A stretch of DNA of 64,000 nt, taken from contig CM040428.1 of the NCBI GenBank assembly GCA_022702705.1, positions 95,166,287 to 95,230,286 on the forward strand, written 5' to 3'. Under the pieces are notes generated by a model, which saw only the letters and a list, made by a program, of their open reading frames with translations, had not been told where the DNA came from and searched no databases. Positions 20,591-32,831 of this stretch are shown here, piece after piece. A program made the translations under genes and the position numbers. Position 1 is the first letter of the stretch, and every line of letters begins with the position of its first letter. Source of the DNA: Papilionanthe hookeriana x Papilionanthe teres. Taxonomy: Eukaryota; Streptophyta; Magnoliopsida; Asparagales; Orchidaceae.

Positions 20591-22341
20591 TGACTCGATT
20601 GTAAATAACGCGATAATATTCGCTTCCAAAAGACAGCAAAAACTTTGACTCAATTTATAAATAGCGGCTAGTGTATAAAATTAATATGATGTAAATTTAG
20701 AAAATATTTTTACACACTAGGGGTACTACGCAAGTATACGTATCGTTTCAAGTAATATAGGGCTTTGAAACAAAGACCCCAGTATCGATCCCACAGGGAA
20801 GAATTATAGTAAGAAAATATTTTTTTATCTTTTAATTTAATTATAAATTACTATTAATTTACTAGATGCAAATAAAGAAAACAATAATAAGAAAATGATT
20901 TATGAAAACTATATAAAATAAACAACTTTCTTTCCTTCAATTAATCTAAGATTTTTAAGATAATTTAATATTCGTTGGAGAATTTGATTTATGGTATTGT
21001 GCCAAATAGAAGCATTCCTATTCTTTATCCTTTGATCCAGGCACAAAGAACATTGGCTAATTTACAGAATAGGTCCGGATGTATTGTTAGTAGAATGGGT
21101 TAATCTAGGCTCACACTTCTAGATGTCCAAGGGTGGCTATGGTCGGCCCTACTAGTGACCCTTTCCTAATCTATAAATCAAATTATAAGAATTTAGTCTG
21201 TGACTCTAAAAACTTATCAATTCTACGCCCTTTAAATCTTATCTTCCTATTTATTTGCACTTCACCTTGAATAGCCCGCACATGCCCTTTAACTACCCAA
21301 GGATTCATGTGACATTTACAAGTTAAGAGTTCTTCTCCTTCAAGGTCTCAAAACTCTTCAACAGGTTTTAACAATTTAAATGGCCAATCTAAAAAGTAAA
21401 GTAAGATCAGGTATTAATGTCATCACAATATTTTGAAAATATTTTGAATTTCAATTCTCCATCGAATCTTTATATTATCTTATCTATCTCGTCATAATTG
21501 AAGGAAGAAAGTAAACTAACTACTCATAACACATTGAAAATAAATAGCAAAACATGATAAATAAACTTTGAATCAAATATAAAAACACTTATCTCAAATA
21601 TTTCTTCTACAGATTTTCTGATTCCTACTAACTCCACAGTGTAATGAACTTCAGATGCAACAACTCGAAAATAAACTCACTAAACTAAATAAAAGTGGCC
21701 CTAAATTTCTCTCTCTATTTCTCTCTCTAAGGATGAGAGATCCTAAAGTGGATAAGAGAAAGGGTTACAATGGGAGGGGCACGTTTTCTGAAGAAATGGA
21801 CCCCTATTTATAGGCTTCAAGGGTTGCCTTGAGGCACTTCTTCAAAACATGTCCACATTCAATGAATCTTCTAGAAGGTCGGTCTGGCACCTAGGCGCCA
21901 GAATCTGGCGCCTAGGCGCCGGACACCGCGTCCAGTTCTTCGCACCTCTTCACTTTGGCTCACACCTCTTCACATTTAAAACCGTTTTGGAGCGTCCAAA
22001 TGCAATGTATCACATGTCCTATTATCAAGGAACAACTGCCAGTCTTCTAGAATGTCCAATAACCGCTCACTTCGTCAAAATAACTGATCAAACGTTGTCA
22101 AAAACTTGACAGTTTTTGTATCGAGTCTGGCGTTTAGGCGCTAGCTTCTGGCGCCTAGGCGCCAGGCCATATTTTTTTACTTTTTGTATTTTGCTCCATT
22201 TTTGCTCCTTTTTGCTCCTTTTTAGACCTTTTTACATCACCTACATCCAAAAACACAAAAATAACCTTTCATTAAAGCATAATATCCTTAGAAATTAATG
22301 AGAATTAAGACATAAAAAAATAGGGATTTTTTTATAGATCA
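20591..22341 (-). repeat. Element B 5' LTR
   Basis: 1751 bp read from TGATCTATAAAA at 22341 to CGAGTCA at 20591. Dyad pairs lie at 22127-22165 and 21883-21923 (TGGCGCCTAGGCGCCA-type words), and a TATA box (TATAAATAG) at 21812-21804. The right boundary is judged from the TG start and from the change into element C sequence. Confidence 0.8.
21883..22165. promoter_or_regulatory. Two GC-rich dyad pairs in the U3 of element B
   Basis: Pairs at 21883-21923 and 22127-22165, each two adjacent palindromes around CCTAGG. The closest pair is about 70 bp upstream of the LTR TATA box. The same words precede both env-position ORFs of B. Confidence 0.55.
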
Positions 22342-23720
22342 TGTGTAATAGTAAATTTTTTTATGTGTATGTTATGTCAGAGTTTTTAATAGTGTGTACC
22401 TTAATTCAAAAACTGTTAGAAGATTATAAACCACTATTAGGAACTTCTACTTAGGAAACTATATGTTTAAATTTTTTTTCAAATTCCACTGTCATTTGTT
22501 ATCCGTATCGGCGTGTTATTTTAGTTGGTCCGTATTTGCTTTGAAAACCTCCACTACTGTAGAAGTCTTCTGAAATTTTTACTTTTCTTATTATAAAAAG
22601 AAAATAAATATATATATATATATTTTTTTTTTTGAAAAAAAACTAAATTTGATTTCATTTTACTCCTGTTATTTAAATAGTTATACTTGCATATTAGGAT
22701 ATTAAAAATTCCTGCAAGCATGATATGTTAGTTTTTATTTCTCACCCATATATCATTTCTTATGCTTAAATATTTTATCTTAATTAAAAAATTAAAGTTT
22801 GGGGGAGTTTGGGGGGGATTTAAAAAAATAAAGATTTTCAAAAACCTAAAATTTTATTTGATTCTCAAGAATACTTAAAAATAAATCTTATTTTTTATTG
22901 AGAACAAATATGTACATGAAGTTATATTAGGGGAACAAAATTTTGAATATAGAAATGAATAAAAGAATTTAGTTAAAATTTATAGTAATCATGAAAAACT
23001 TAAAGTTAAAATTTTCTTAATGAAGAAGTGTTAAAGAAAGTTAAACTATCTTTAGTAAGAAGTTTTGTATTTTTTGGATAAATAGAAGATTTGACTTTTA
23101 TTCTTCAAAGCTTAAATTTTTTTTATTGAAAAATAATTTTCAGATACTATTATTATGATTTTTAAGTGAAAGACATAAATCTGATCTTTATTTTAAATGG
23201 AAGGATGGAATTCAAAATCATTAATGTCTATCCAGATATAGTAATCCTTGCCTTATAAAAAAAAGAGAGAAAAAAAAGAAATGTGAAAAATAGTATATGA
23301 AAAGGGAGGAGAAGCTTGAGGATTTAAGGGTCTAATCAAAAATTGGTTTCATACATAAAGTTTATGATATAAGTTCAGAGAAAATCTAAAACTTAAGGTT
23401 ATAATATAGTAAGTAAAATTATTTTTCAAATCAAGATTTTTAAATGAGAAAAATAAATGTTTGAATCATATATTTTGAAGAATCTACAAATATTTCTAAA
23501 ATAGATAGAGACTTATATTAGTCATTTTTCATTACTTAAGAACTTTCTAAACTTTAAGTTGGTTTTAATTACTGAAATTTTTTCTAAATTGGACTATTCC
23601 ATTTCTAGAACAAAATTTTGTTATATTACTAAGAAACTCATTACATAATTTGCATGCTAAAATATTCTATGAGATTAACTGTCACTTGAGGACAAGTAAC
23701 ATTTTAAGTTTGGGGGATTT
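22342..23720 (+). other. Element C 3' untranslated region
   Basis: AT-rich non-coding tail with a first purine motif at 22795-22818 (two runs of GTTTGGGGG), the conserved two-box module at 23218-23352, the hairpin at 23681-23700 and a terminal polypurine tract AAGTTTGGGGGATTTT at 23706-23720. A dinucleotide TA run lies near 22609-22622. The upstream part of C is cut off by element B and lies outside the window to the left. Confidence 0.75.
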
Positions 23721-23905
23721 TGATACACATAAAATATATAGTATTTTTATGCACATTTTTACCTAATTTTAATGATATTGCACTTTAAGGGAAGGTATTT
23801 TGTGTTTTTCTTGCAGGTAAGATGAAAATGGATGGTCATGATGAAAGGAGCAAAATTGGATCAAATTTGGAGCAAAAATAATGAAAAATCAAAATTTTTG
23901 CACTT

Positions 23906-23940
23906 GGCGGCTAAGCGCCACTGGCCGGCGCTTAGCCGCC
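23906..23940. promoter_or_regulatory. Perfect 14-bp GC-rich inverted repeat in the U3 of element C
   Basis: GGCGGCTAAGCGCC, a 7-nt spacer (ACTGGCC), then its exact reverse complement GGCGCTTAGCCGCC. AGCCGCC is the GCC-box core of ERF factors. The position corresponds to the dyads of A and B, but the sequence differs. Confidence 0.65.
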
Positions 23941-25517
23941 ACAGTTAAAAATCAAAATTCAAATGAATTTGGCCCCAATTTCAAAGGGGATGGGATGTAA
24001 CTCTTGGTGGCAACTACCATAACATCCTTTGCGCGGCAAGTTTGAATGAAGGGGTGCGTTCCTTGGTAGATACATTGAATCTGGACACATTTTGAAGAGA
24101 CACCAAGACACCTTTTGGTTTACTATTTAAAGAGAGTCTTAGGAAAGATTAGGGGAGGCTTTAGGAGGCTCTTCCACTACGTTTTGAAGGATAGGCTTTA
24201 GGAGGCTCTTCCACTGCGTTTTGAACGGTATTTCCATTGTTCTTCTACTGCATTTTAAGAGTTTTTATTAAGAGTGGGAATAGAGAGTAGAAAGGAGAAA
24301 AGTGTCGGAGTGAAGTCTTCTTCTTCCCACTTCCATTCTTTCTTTTAGTTTAGTTCTTATTGAAGTCTGAAGTCTATATTCTGAGTCATCGGAGTTAGGA
24401 GACTTGCTCTGAGGAGTAGTTTAGTGAAGAGTCAAAGTTTCAAAGGAACTTCCTTAGTCTTGTGGAGAGGATTTTCAGATAAGTGTTTACTTTTAATCTT
24501 TTTATTAATACTTGCTTTCTTTTGTTATTTTTATTATTGTTTTTAATTTCAAATCAATGTGTTTTTGTATTTTCCCAATGCATTTTGAGTAGTTTACTTT
24601 ATATTTTTCTTTCTTAAATGGAGAAGTAACTAATTTATAAATAATTGTTGTGGAAAGTATAAGTGTTTAAAAGTTGGAAGAAGTTATGAAGATTGATTCT
24701 GAAAAACTTTGTTTACTTCTTAATTTGGCCTGTTAAGCTGTAGAATTTCTTGAGATTATGTAAAATCCAATGTGGTGTTATCTCATAAAAGTTAGTAAGA
24801 ATCACATGCAATTATATGGGTGAGAATTGCAGTCCATATAATTGAATGTAATATTAGAAGATATTTTTATGAAAGGGAGTAAAATTAGAAGATTTTAGAG
24901 TGACAAGCTAAAACCCCCTAATTTGGTTTGAAATTTTGAGTTTTGTTATGAGAAGTTAGTCCCCAGGTGGTGGGAATCGATGGAACTCTAGAGTGAGAGG
25001 CTGATATCTTCCCTGCCTAACCATGTTCAAAATAATAAAAATTTCAAATTAACCTATATTTTTTATAGAACCAAGTAAGGGTAAAGAACACATTTGCTTC
25101 TATCTGTCACAACAAATTTAAATACATTCACAACAATAATTAAAGAATTATTACCACTTCATAAAAGGAAAGAAAAAGATATTCTAGTTAATAGTATTTT
25201 ACATCCAGTGTTATTAGTTATTATAAAATTAATTTCATTGCTTAACATTTTATTAAGGAAATTTTAAAAGACAAATCAACTTTCAAAACTTTTCAAACTC
25301 AAGACATACTTTTTCAAAAACAATTAAAGAAAGTAAAAAGATAAATTTCTAATTTCTTTAAAAATTTTCATATTTTCCCTGTGGGTTCGATATCTCGGGA
25401 CTTAATCAGAAAGTCCTATATTACTTGATAAACGATACGTACACTTGCGTAGTATCCCATATTATAAAATCATAAGTTTCATATCTAAATCATCAGAGCA
25501 TTTACCGGACGGTACCA

Positions 25518-25550
25518 AGTTTTTGGCGTCGTTGCATTTATCGGGGATCA
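25518..25550 (+). other. Primer-site-like sequence after or within the element C LTR end
   Basis: AGTTTTTGGCGTCGTTGC, then ATTTAT, then CGGGGATCA. This matches the tRNA-Asp primer site apart from one substitution and a 6-bp insertion. It occurs at the end of an LTR that also has a polypurine tract on its left. Confidence 0.6.
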
Positions 25551-25552
25551 GT

Positions 25553-26915
25553 CAGCTGGTGCTACTGTGCTGAATCCAAGGCCATGCTTTGAGTTCGGCG
25601 ATCGACTGGTATCATTCCATAATTTTTTAAAGTGCTGTGATTGATCTTTTGTCCATTACTTAGGTAAGACACCACGTTGCATTAAATTCTGAACACATGG
25701 AGAGTACCACTCAAAAGGCAATTCCATTAATTCGGAAGAAGTAACATCTTCAAATTTTACATCATTTTCAATTTTGTAAGAAGAAGTACCACGGTAGAAC
25801 TTGATCAGCTTAGCATCGCCGCCATGCACTTCTTTGACCACCATACCCTCGACCTTACTAGGGTGGATCGGGGTTAGGGTCATAGTATGCACATAGTGGT
25901 TAATCTTCTCGTACATCGATTTGTATTCTTCATTCGTTTCATCTTCGAGAGAGATCTTGAACCAGGATTTCTTCTGACTTATTTTCATTGCTTCTTTCTT
26001 GACTTGTTCTTCTTCGAAACTATTCTCCCAATCAACATCGATGACCGGTTTCTTCTGTTCAACTGTTCCATTGTTTCTTCCTCGACCTCGTCCCCGGCAT
26101 CGACCTCGGGTGCGAGTTCTAGAGAAACCTTCAACATCTCACCGTAAGGGAGTGGTGAGTAACTGTTGAACAAGAATTTCAGGCTCTTCGTCGTCTCAAA
26201 CTCTTTTTTCTTCATTTGGTATGACATTTCTGGAAAAGATTGTTTTCTTTGGAGGCGCGTAGTAAGCTGCATCTTCGTGAATTCTGATTTCATGCACGGA
26301 GAATGGTTGCAAGTCACCTCTGATACACTGTTCTCCCCCTTCATAATACTTTATGCACTAGTGCAGAGACGACGGTACCATCCGGTTCTCATGGATCCAC
26401 GGCTGACCTAGTAGAGCGTTGAACAATGTCTCAGAATCAATTATGTGGAACTTTGCGGTTGTCTTTACCAAATCACCGATTTTCATTAATAATGTTATCG
26501 ATCCAAGATCTCTTTCTCCTTTCTGATTGAATCCTCTTAGTAACATTCTGTCTGTTTCGAGGTCGCAGGCATCAATTTCTAAATATGCTAACGTCCGAAG
26601 ATTCATTATGTTGATCGATGCTTCTAGATCAACTAACACTCTAGAGAGTGTGAACTTTCCAATGGAGACTGAAATGTACAACGGTCGGTTGTGATCAGCT
26701 GTTCCAAGTAGCAGATCATTGTCCGTGAAGGTAACACCGCGCTGTTCTTTCAACGAGCAAACCTCGTCTAAGGATTTACCGGCCATTTGAGCTAAACAAA
26801 TTTCTGGATCAAGCAAAGCCTTGATCAGAGTTTCCCTTATCTCCTTTGACAGGATCAGAGCATTGTAGATGCTTAGTTTTGCTAGTAGCTTCCTAAGATG
26901 GGCTAGCGCAAATTT
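25553..26915 (-). pseudogene. Element D: Tat-type protease and linker fragment
   Basis: From 26915 on the minus strand: an HLRKLLAKLS segment, LDPEICLAQMAGKSLDEVC, the protease VLVDLEASINIMNLRTLAYL (the usual G of D-x-G-A is E), LRGFNQKGERDLGSI, FHIIDSETLFNALLGQPWIH and ENRMVPSSLH. Then an Arg-Gly-rich stretch, WFKISLEDETNEEYKSMYEK and a tail to about 25553. It is colinear with 46150-47480 of element E but clearly a different family member. There is a frameshift near 26350, and both ends are cut: 25550 by the element C LTR and 26915 by unassigned DNA. Confidence 0.82.
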
Positions 26916-28376
26916 CTAAATTTTTTACCCAAATATGCCATATGCGCAAAATCCACCAAATTGAGTGTCCTAACCCCAACATTTCCACTCAATTAATATT
27001 GGAAACTCTTTATAACATCCCCTTAGACCATTTGAAGCATTTAATTGGCCTTGGACCCAGCCCTGCCAAACATAAACCCAAGTTAACCCAACTTATCCCA
27101 AATTGAACAAAATCCCAAATCAAGCCAAATTGAACACCCAAACTTCTTTAAAATCAATATCTTCCTCTTCTAAACACTATGTGACAATCACATACATCAG
27201 TATAAACAATTAATTGGGTCTAACCCAAGCTCAAACAAAACCTAGCCCAACCTAAACCAATATGACCCAAATTGAACCCATGACCCAATGTCACCAAATA
27301 AAACCAAATAGACCAAATCAACTTCTTGGCAGCCAGCCTTAAGACCCCTAGGACTGGTCTAACCTGACCCAACCCAAGCTCATTGAAACATGACCCAAAG
27401 GTCCCCTATTAAGGACCAATGGGTCCTCCCCTTTTGGACTAGCCCAAGTTTCCCCTTTATCCCTTTAATAAGCAACCATCATGCTTAATCATATGCACTG
27501 TGGCCTTCCTTACATCTCCATGCTACTGCCAGCCATCTTCCCGTCCTTGCTGGCCGCCCGCTTAAACTCAAAATTGAGCTTTATCAGTCAGGTATCCCCT
27601 TAGTGATCAATGACACTGCTCAGCCCTCACCCTAAGCGGCCTAAAGCACCCAAAGCCAAGCGCTTCACGGCCAAAAGAGAGGTGCTGAAAATTTCTTAAG
27701 AAAACTCTACCAAAACCTCAACAGAGCCTCCCCAGACCTACCAAAGCTCATTCCAAACATTTCCCCCCACTGTTTTCCCTTGCCTGAGAGCAATTTCTGC
27801 ACGTGCACCAAACTCAAATTAATTGCACCTAAACCTTCACAACTCTGAAAGAAAAAGATCCCTCATCAAGGCCCCATCTCAGAGAGCCTCTGCACCAGAC
27901 TTTGATCAACACCTGAAATCGGGTCTGTTCAAACTTAGGTCTTGACACTTTACCAGGGAAAAAGACTCCATCTGAAGGTTCGTTGGGACTAATCGAAGCT
28001 GCCACAACCATCTGATTGAGGCCTCCCCTCCCAGACAAAGGTATTGAACTCATTCTTCATCTCGAGCTTGTTCTGATCCTATACATGTGTAGTCCGTATT
28101 TCATACCGTATAAACCATATGAATTGGTTTGTCTAGGTCAGATGAATCTCTAGGAACAAACCCCATGTGTTTTAGTTGAGTATAGCTCGAGATCTTAGGG
28201 TTTAGTGTGAATGGCTTACGGGACAGGCCAGTCGAAGATGATGAAGGAGCGTCGTTCGATTGTGCGTATAATGCTTGGACGACCAGGATGGAGTCAGACT
28301 GAGATCAAATACATAAAGCGTAGCCGCGTGGATGTCTAGTCAGATGGTGGCGTCGAATTAAAGCCCGTCGCGTGGT
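26916..28376. other. Unassigned region left of element E
   Basis: C/A-rich non-coding DNA (many ACCCAA and CCCAAATTGAACC words up to about 27400), then a somewhat GC-richer stretch to 28376. I see no conserved protein, RNA gene or repeated partner in the window. The minus-strand frame at 27829-28053 has no recognisable motif. It may be LTR or leader sequence of another retroelement. Confidence 0.35.
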
Positions 28377-28395
28377 TGTTGACCTCATTTCTTTA

Positions 28396-28765
28396 TGATA
28401 AGGTGCACCCTTAACCTAAAAAGTCAACTTTGGTTAAAATGGTCAATCCTGACCCAATGACCAACCCTGTTGACCCAATAGGTCAACCTTTTAACCTAAA
28501 AGTCAACTTTGGTCAAAATGGTTAATCCTGACCCAATGACCAACCCTGTTAACCCAATAGGTCAACCTTTTGACCTAAAAAGTCAACTTTGGTCAAAATG
28601 GTCAATCCTGGCCCAATGACCAACCCTGTTGACCCAATAGCTCAACCTTTTGACCTAAAAAGTCAACTTTGGTCAATATGGTTAATCTTGACCCAATGAC
28701 CAACCCTGTTGACCCAATAGGTCAACCTTTTGACTTAAAAGGTCAGCTTTAGTCAAAATGGTCAA
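28396..28765 (+). repeat. W-box tandem array in LTR1
   Basis: About four and a half units of roughly 80 bp. Each unit has about six TTGAC cores on either strand, most as TTGACC, the W-box bound by WRKY factors. Several are paired as inverted repeats (GGTCAA CCTT TTGACC). Confidence 0.8.
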
Positions 28766-31159
28766 TTATTGACCAAATAACCATTTATTGACCTAATGAC
28801 CTATTTAAGACCCCAAAAATGACAAAATTAATCAAATAATTAATTTCAAAATTATTTTAATTAATAAAATGAAGCTAACTAATAATTTAATTTTTCAATA
28901 TTTTAATTAATTAAATGACATAATTAATTAAAATAAAAAATTAAATTGAGAGCTATAAAATGATAAATGCACAAATTAATTAAAAATAATGGAATTAATC
29001 AAATAATTAATTCCAAAATTTTTTTGATTAATTAATTAACCAATAATTTAATTTTCATATTTTAATTAATTACATAATTAACTAAGATGATGATTAAATT
29101 GAAAAAGTCATGAAATGTGACAAAATTCAATTTTAATGACATGAATAATAATCAAAAAATTAATTTGGAATTATTTTCAATTAATAATTGTTTAATAAAG
29201 TAATTTCCAATATTTAATTAATGACAATTAATTAAAAATGGAAATTAAATCAAGAGGGGGTATTAAATGGAATTTTTAAACCTATGACATTTTGGTTTTC
29301 TAAAAATTCCAAAACTCTTTTAAGACACCACACATGACCCCATATGGGTTAAACCATATGACCCATTAAAGAGAAAACAACCCATGAATGACTCATATTT
29401 AACATGGTTAAGAGCCATGATGACATAAAAATGAGGGGGCAAAACCATGGTGTTTTGAAGTGTGACTCATCCTCCTTTACAAGTGAGGTGGCTTGCAATG
29501 GTGAGATGAGTTTAGCCACCTCCCTAGCTATCTAATGATGAGAAGACAAGGCTTTAACCGTTCTTCATACCATGGTTAAGCTCATCATAACATTTCATAA
29601 AAAATGTTAAGAAGGGAGCTAATGTGTCATCACCCCATGAAATGTTAAATGAGGTGGTGTAAGGAGAAGGTCTCAGCCATTTAAGTCACCATTAACCTCT
29701 CCCATAGCCAATGGAATGGGAACAAAGAGATCAAAACCTATCATGACAATTTGAAATCCATAAGTGCCATGAAATGTGAACTTTCTTAAGTGGAAAAATT
29801 CTTGTGGGATATGGAGAGGTGATGGTTGGATTACATGGGGGAGGCTTTTACTAGACTCTACTCCACAGCTCTAACCATACAATGATCAATCCTAAGCTAA
29901 CCAAGGTTGAATCATAGCATCCATGGCTATAAACGGACCCCTTGGCCGAAATTGTGAAGAGGAGAGAAAAAATCCTTAGAAACCTATAGGCTGCCCAAAT
30001 CCTTTAGCTCAACACAAAAAGTCTTGCTAAAGACCTCAACAACCTATTCTAACCAAGATCAAGCCATAGGATCAGCCCAATCAAGCCAATTTGGCCAAAA
30101 TCCAAAGTCAGCCCAAAACCTAGTCACTTTGCCAAAATTGCTCACCAAGGCTAGCTACAAAAAAAAATTAAAGTGACAAAGATATTCTTTGGGAGTCCTA
30201 GAAGCTGACCATCAAGGCTGATCAAGCTCAAGATTATTGTGGCCAAGGTATGGATTTATTTTGTCCAAAATAATGCATATAATAAAAAAATTGTGGGTTA
30301 AACTAGCCCAAAAATGTATCATCACTATATAGATATAATCTATATGTCCAGATGATTTCATAGGATCAAAAATCACTCAATTTCATTGGGAAATGAGTGA
30401 GATATCGAGCTTTAAAGTTGGATGGTTCGAAATATTTTTGAATTTTTGGGGATTAATATCTGCCATCCGTTCCCGTGTTTTGGCACGGATGCGCTGAACT
30501 AGAGGCCCCATGTCCAGTGTCCTGATCCAGGTAGTGGATCTTCCCGCTCTTTGACACGTACAAGGACGCGGGGCAAGCCCACAATTTTTCGGGCTAGGTT
30601 TATTCAGATTAACCTTAAAAACTTTGAAAATTCATATCTTTTTACCTAGAGCTCCTAAAAATAAAATAAAATACATCTGGAAAGATCTTGAAGAGAAGAA
30701 AATTATGAAATCAAAATCATAATTTTTTTTCTCAGTATTTAATTTTTAAATAATTAAATACACTCTGGAGTATTTTAATTATCAAAAATTATTTACAAAT
30801 CAGAAAAATGTTAAAATTTTAGGAAAGAACCTTTAAGTCCTTAGACACATCTCTTGATTTTTCTAAGGCTAGAATAGCTCTCTAGTATATGACTTTCTAC
30901 TTTCCATGATATTTTATAATTATTTCAAAAAAATATTATAAAATTTAGAAAATTAGAAAATTAAATTTCAAAATGGCTAGGAATTTTAGGATGACAGATA
31001 ACAATCCTAAAACAACAATTCTCAAGCCATCAAATCAATCTAAAAGACATTTTAAAACAAGGTTGAGATTTATTAATTATAAATTAATATTTCAAAACAT
31101 TTTCTTAATCCATTTCATAGTGGACTAAGCCAATGATGAATCCAAACTCAAATGAACTC

Positions 31160-32820
31160 AAATCAAACTTTAATTAGGGTTGAAGACAACTGAAGCCTAA
31201 TTAAAATCATTAAACCTTAGGGTTTAATAGAGAAATCAAAACTTTAATTAAGTTTAAGGACATATTAAAATTAATTAACTCATTAAAACTTAATTAAATT
31301 AGGTTTAATTCAAAATCGAAACTTTAATTAAGTTTAAGGACATACTAAACTTAATTAATTTATTAAACCTTAACTAAATTAGGTTTAAATACAAAAAATC
31401 AAAACTTTAATTAAGTTTAAGGACATATTAAACTTAATTTATTTATTAAACCTTAACTAAATTAGGTTTAATACAAAAATCAAACTTTAATTAAGTTTAA
31501 AGACATATTAAACTTAATTAACTCATTAAACCTTAATTAAATTAGGTTTAATACAAAAATCAAAACTTTAATTGAGTTTAAGGACATATTAAACTTAATT
31601 AACTCATTAAACCTTAACAAAATTAGGTTTAATACAAAATCAAAACTTTAATTAAGTTTATAGACATATAAACTTAATTAATTTATTAAACCTGGAATAA
31701 AATTTGGTTTAATACAAAGAACAAAACTTTAATTAAGTTTAAGGACATATTAAACTTAATTAAATAATTAAACCTTAAATAAATTAGGTTTAAATACAAA
31801 AATCAAAACTTTAATTAAGTATAAGGACATATTAAACATAATTAATTTCTTAAACCTTAACTAAATTAGGTTTAATACAAAAATCAAATTTTAATTTAGT
31901 TTGAAGACATATTAAACATAATTAACTCATTAAACCTTAATTAAATTAGGTTTAATACAAAAATCGAAACTTTAATTGAGTTTAAGGACATATTAAACTT
32001 AATTAACTCATTAAACCATAACTAAATTAGTTTTAAGACAAAATCAAAACTTTAATTAAGTTTAAGGACATATTAAACTTAATTAATTAAACCTTAACTA
32101 AATTAGGTTTAATACAAAAAATCAAAACTTTAATTAATTTTAAAGACATATTAAACTTAATTAACTCATTATTCCTTAACCAAATTAGGTTTAATACAAA
32201 AATCAAAACTTTTATTAAATTTAAAGACATATTAAACTTAATTAATTCATTAAACCTTAACTAAATTAGGTTTAATACAAGATCAAACTCTAATTAAGTT
32301 TAAGGACATATTAAACATAATTATTTCATTAAACCTTAATAACATTAGGTTTAATACAAAATCAAACCTTAATTAAGCTTAAGACATTATTAGGCTTGAT
32401 TAAAACTTTTAAACATTAATTAAATCAGGTTTAAACGAACCTAAAACCTAATTAGGTCTAACTCCTAATTAAACCATTAAGTCTTAACTAAATTAGACTT
32501 AAACAAACCTAAAACCTAATTAGCTCTAACCCTTTAGACCTAATTAAACCATTAAGTCTTAACTAAATTAGACTTAAACAAACCTAAAACCTAATTAGGT
32601 CTAACCCATTAGACTTAATTAAAACATTATGTCTTAACTAAATTAGACTTAAATAAACCTAAAACCTAATTAGGTCTAACCCATTAGACTTAATTAAACC
32701 CTTAAGTCTTAACTAAATTAGACTTAATCAAACCTAAACCCTGATTAGATTTAATCGATCCTAAATCTTAACCAAATAAAACTTAATCCAACTTAAACTC
32801 TAATTAAGTCTATCATATTA
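31160..32820 (+). repeat. Hairpin-forming tandem arrays in LTR1
   Basis: About 15 units of roughly 80 bp, each with TTAATTAAGTTTAA, loop GGACATA, TTAAACTTAATTAA, and a second small hairpin closing AACC with GGTT. From about 32420 the units change to a shorter type (about 70 bp) with GTCTAA-CCCA-TTAGAC and AAGTCT...AGACTT stems. Confidence 0.85.
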
Positions 32821-32831
32821 GTATAAAAAGT

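Larger units (their letters stand above)
1..22341 (-). mobile_element. Element B: Athila-like Ty3/gypsy retrotransposon, left end outside window
   Basis: On the minus strand the order is LTR (22341-20591), primer-binding site, gag, protease, reverse transcriptase, RNase H, integrase, two env-position ORFs and a 3' untranslated region that runs off the left edge. The lineage is judged from the FMDD reverse transcriptase box, the CDLGASIN protease box, the tRNA-Asp-type primer site and the ORFs after integrase. The element is split by element A at 4688-16881 and decayed by stops and frameshifts. Its own insertion site in element C is at 22341/22342; the matching left flank is not in the window, so its target duplication cannot be checked. 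Confidence 0.9.
23721..25550 (+). repeat. Element C LTR
   Basis: Starts TGATACACATAAAATATATAG right after the polypurine tract. The end is either CA at 25517 or, with a primer-site-like sequence included, CA at 25550. U3 contains the hairpin dyad at 23906-23940; a TATTTAAAG lies at 24125-24133, followed by two copies of a sequence of about 37-44 bp (TTTAGGAGGCTCTTCCACT). The segment CGATACGTACACTTGCGTAG near 25434 is shared with the LTRs of A and B. Confidence 0.78.
28377..32820 (+). repeat. LTR1 of element E (3'-truncated)
   Basis: Begins TGTTGACC without a polypurine tract to its left, so it is a 5' LTR. Contains a W-box array (28396-28765), an AT-rich stretch, a conserved region with TATAAAC at 29928, and hairpin-repeat arrays from 31160. 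At 32820 it stops at the equivalent of LTR2 position 40360 and is joined to the internal sequence equivalent to 51428, so about 11 kb is missing. Confidence 0.88.

Noticed and set aside
27829..28053. Short minus-strand ORF in unassigned DNA
   Set aside because: No recognisable domain, no conserved partner in the window, and length expected by chance in this GC-richer stretch.
28377..32820. LTR1 as an independent solo LTR
   Set aside because: It lacks its LTR end and is fused to the internal 3' region; the target duplication-like GTGGT pairs with GTGAT after LTR3.
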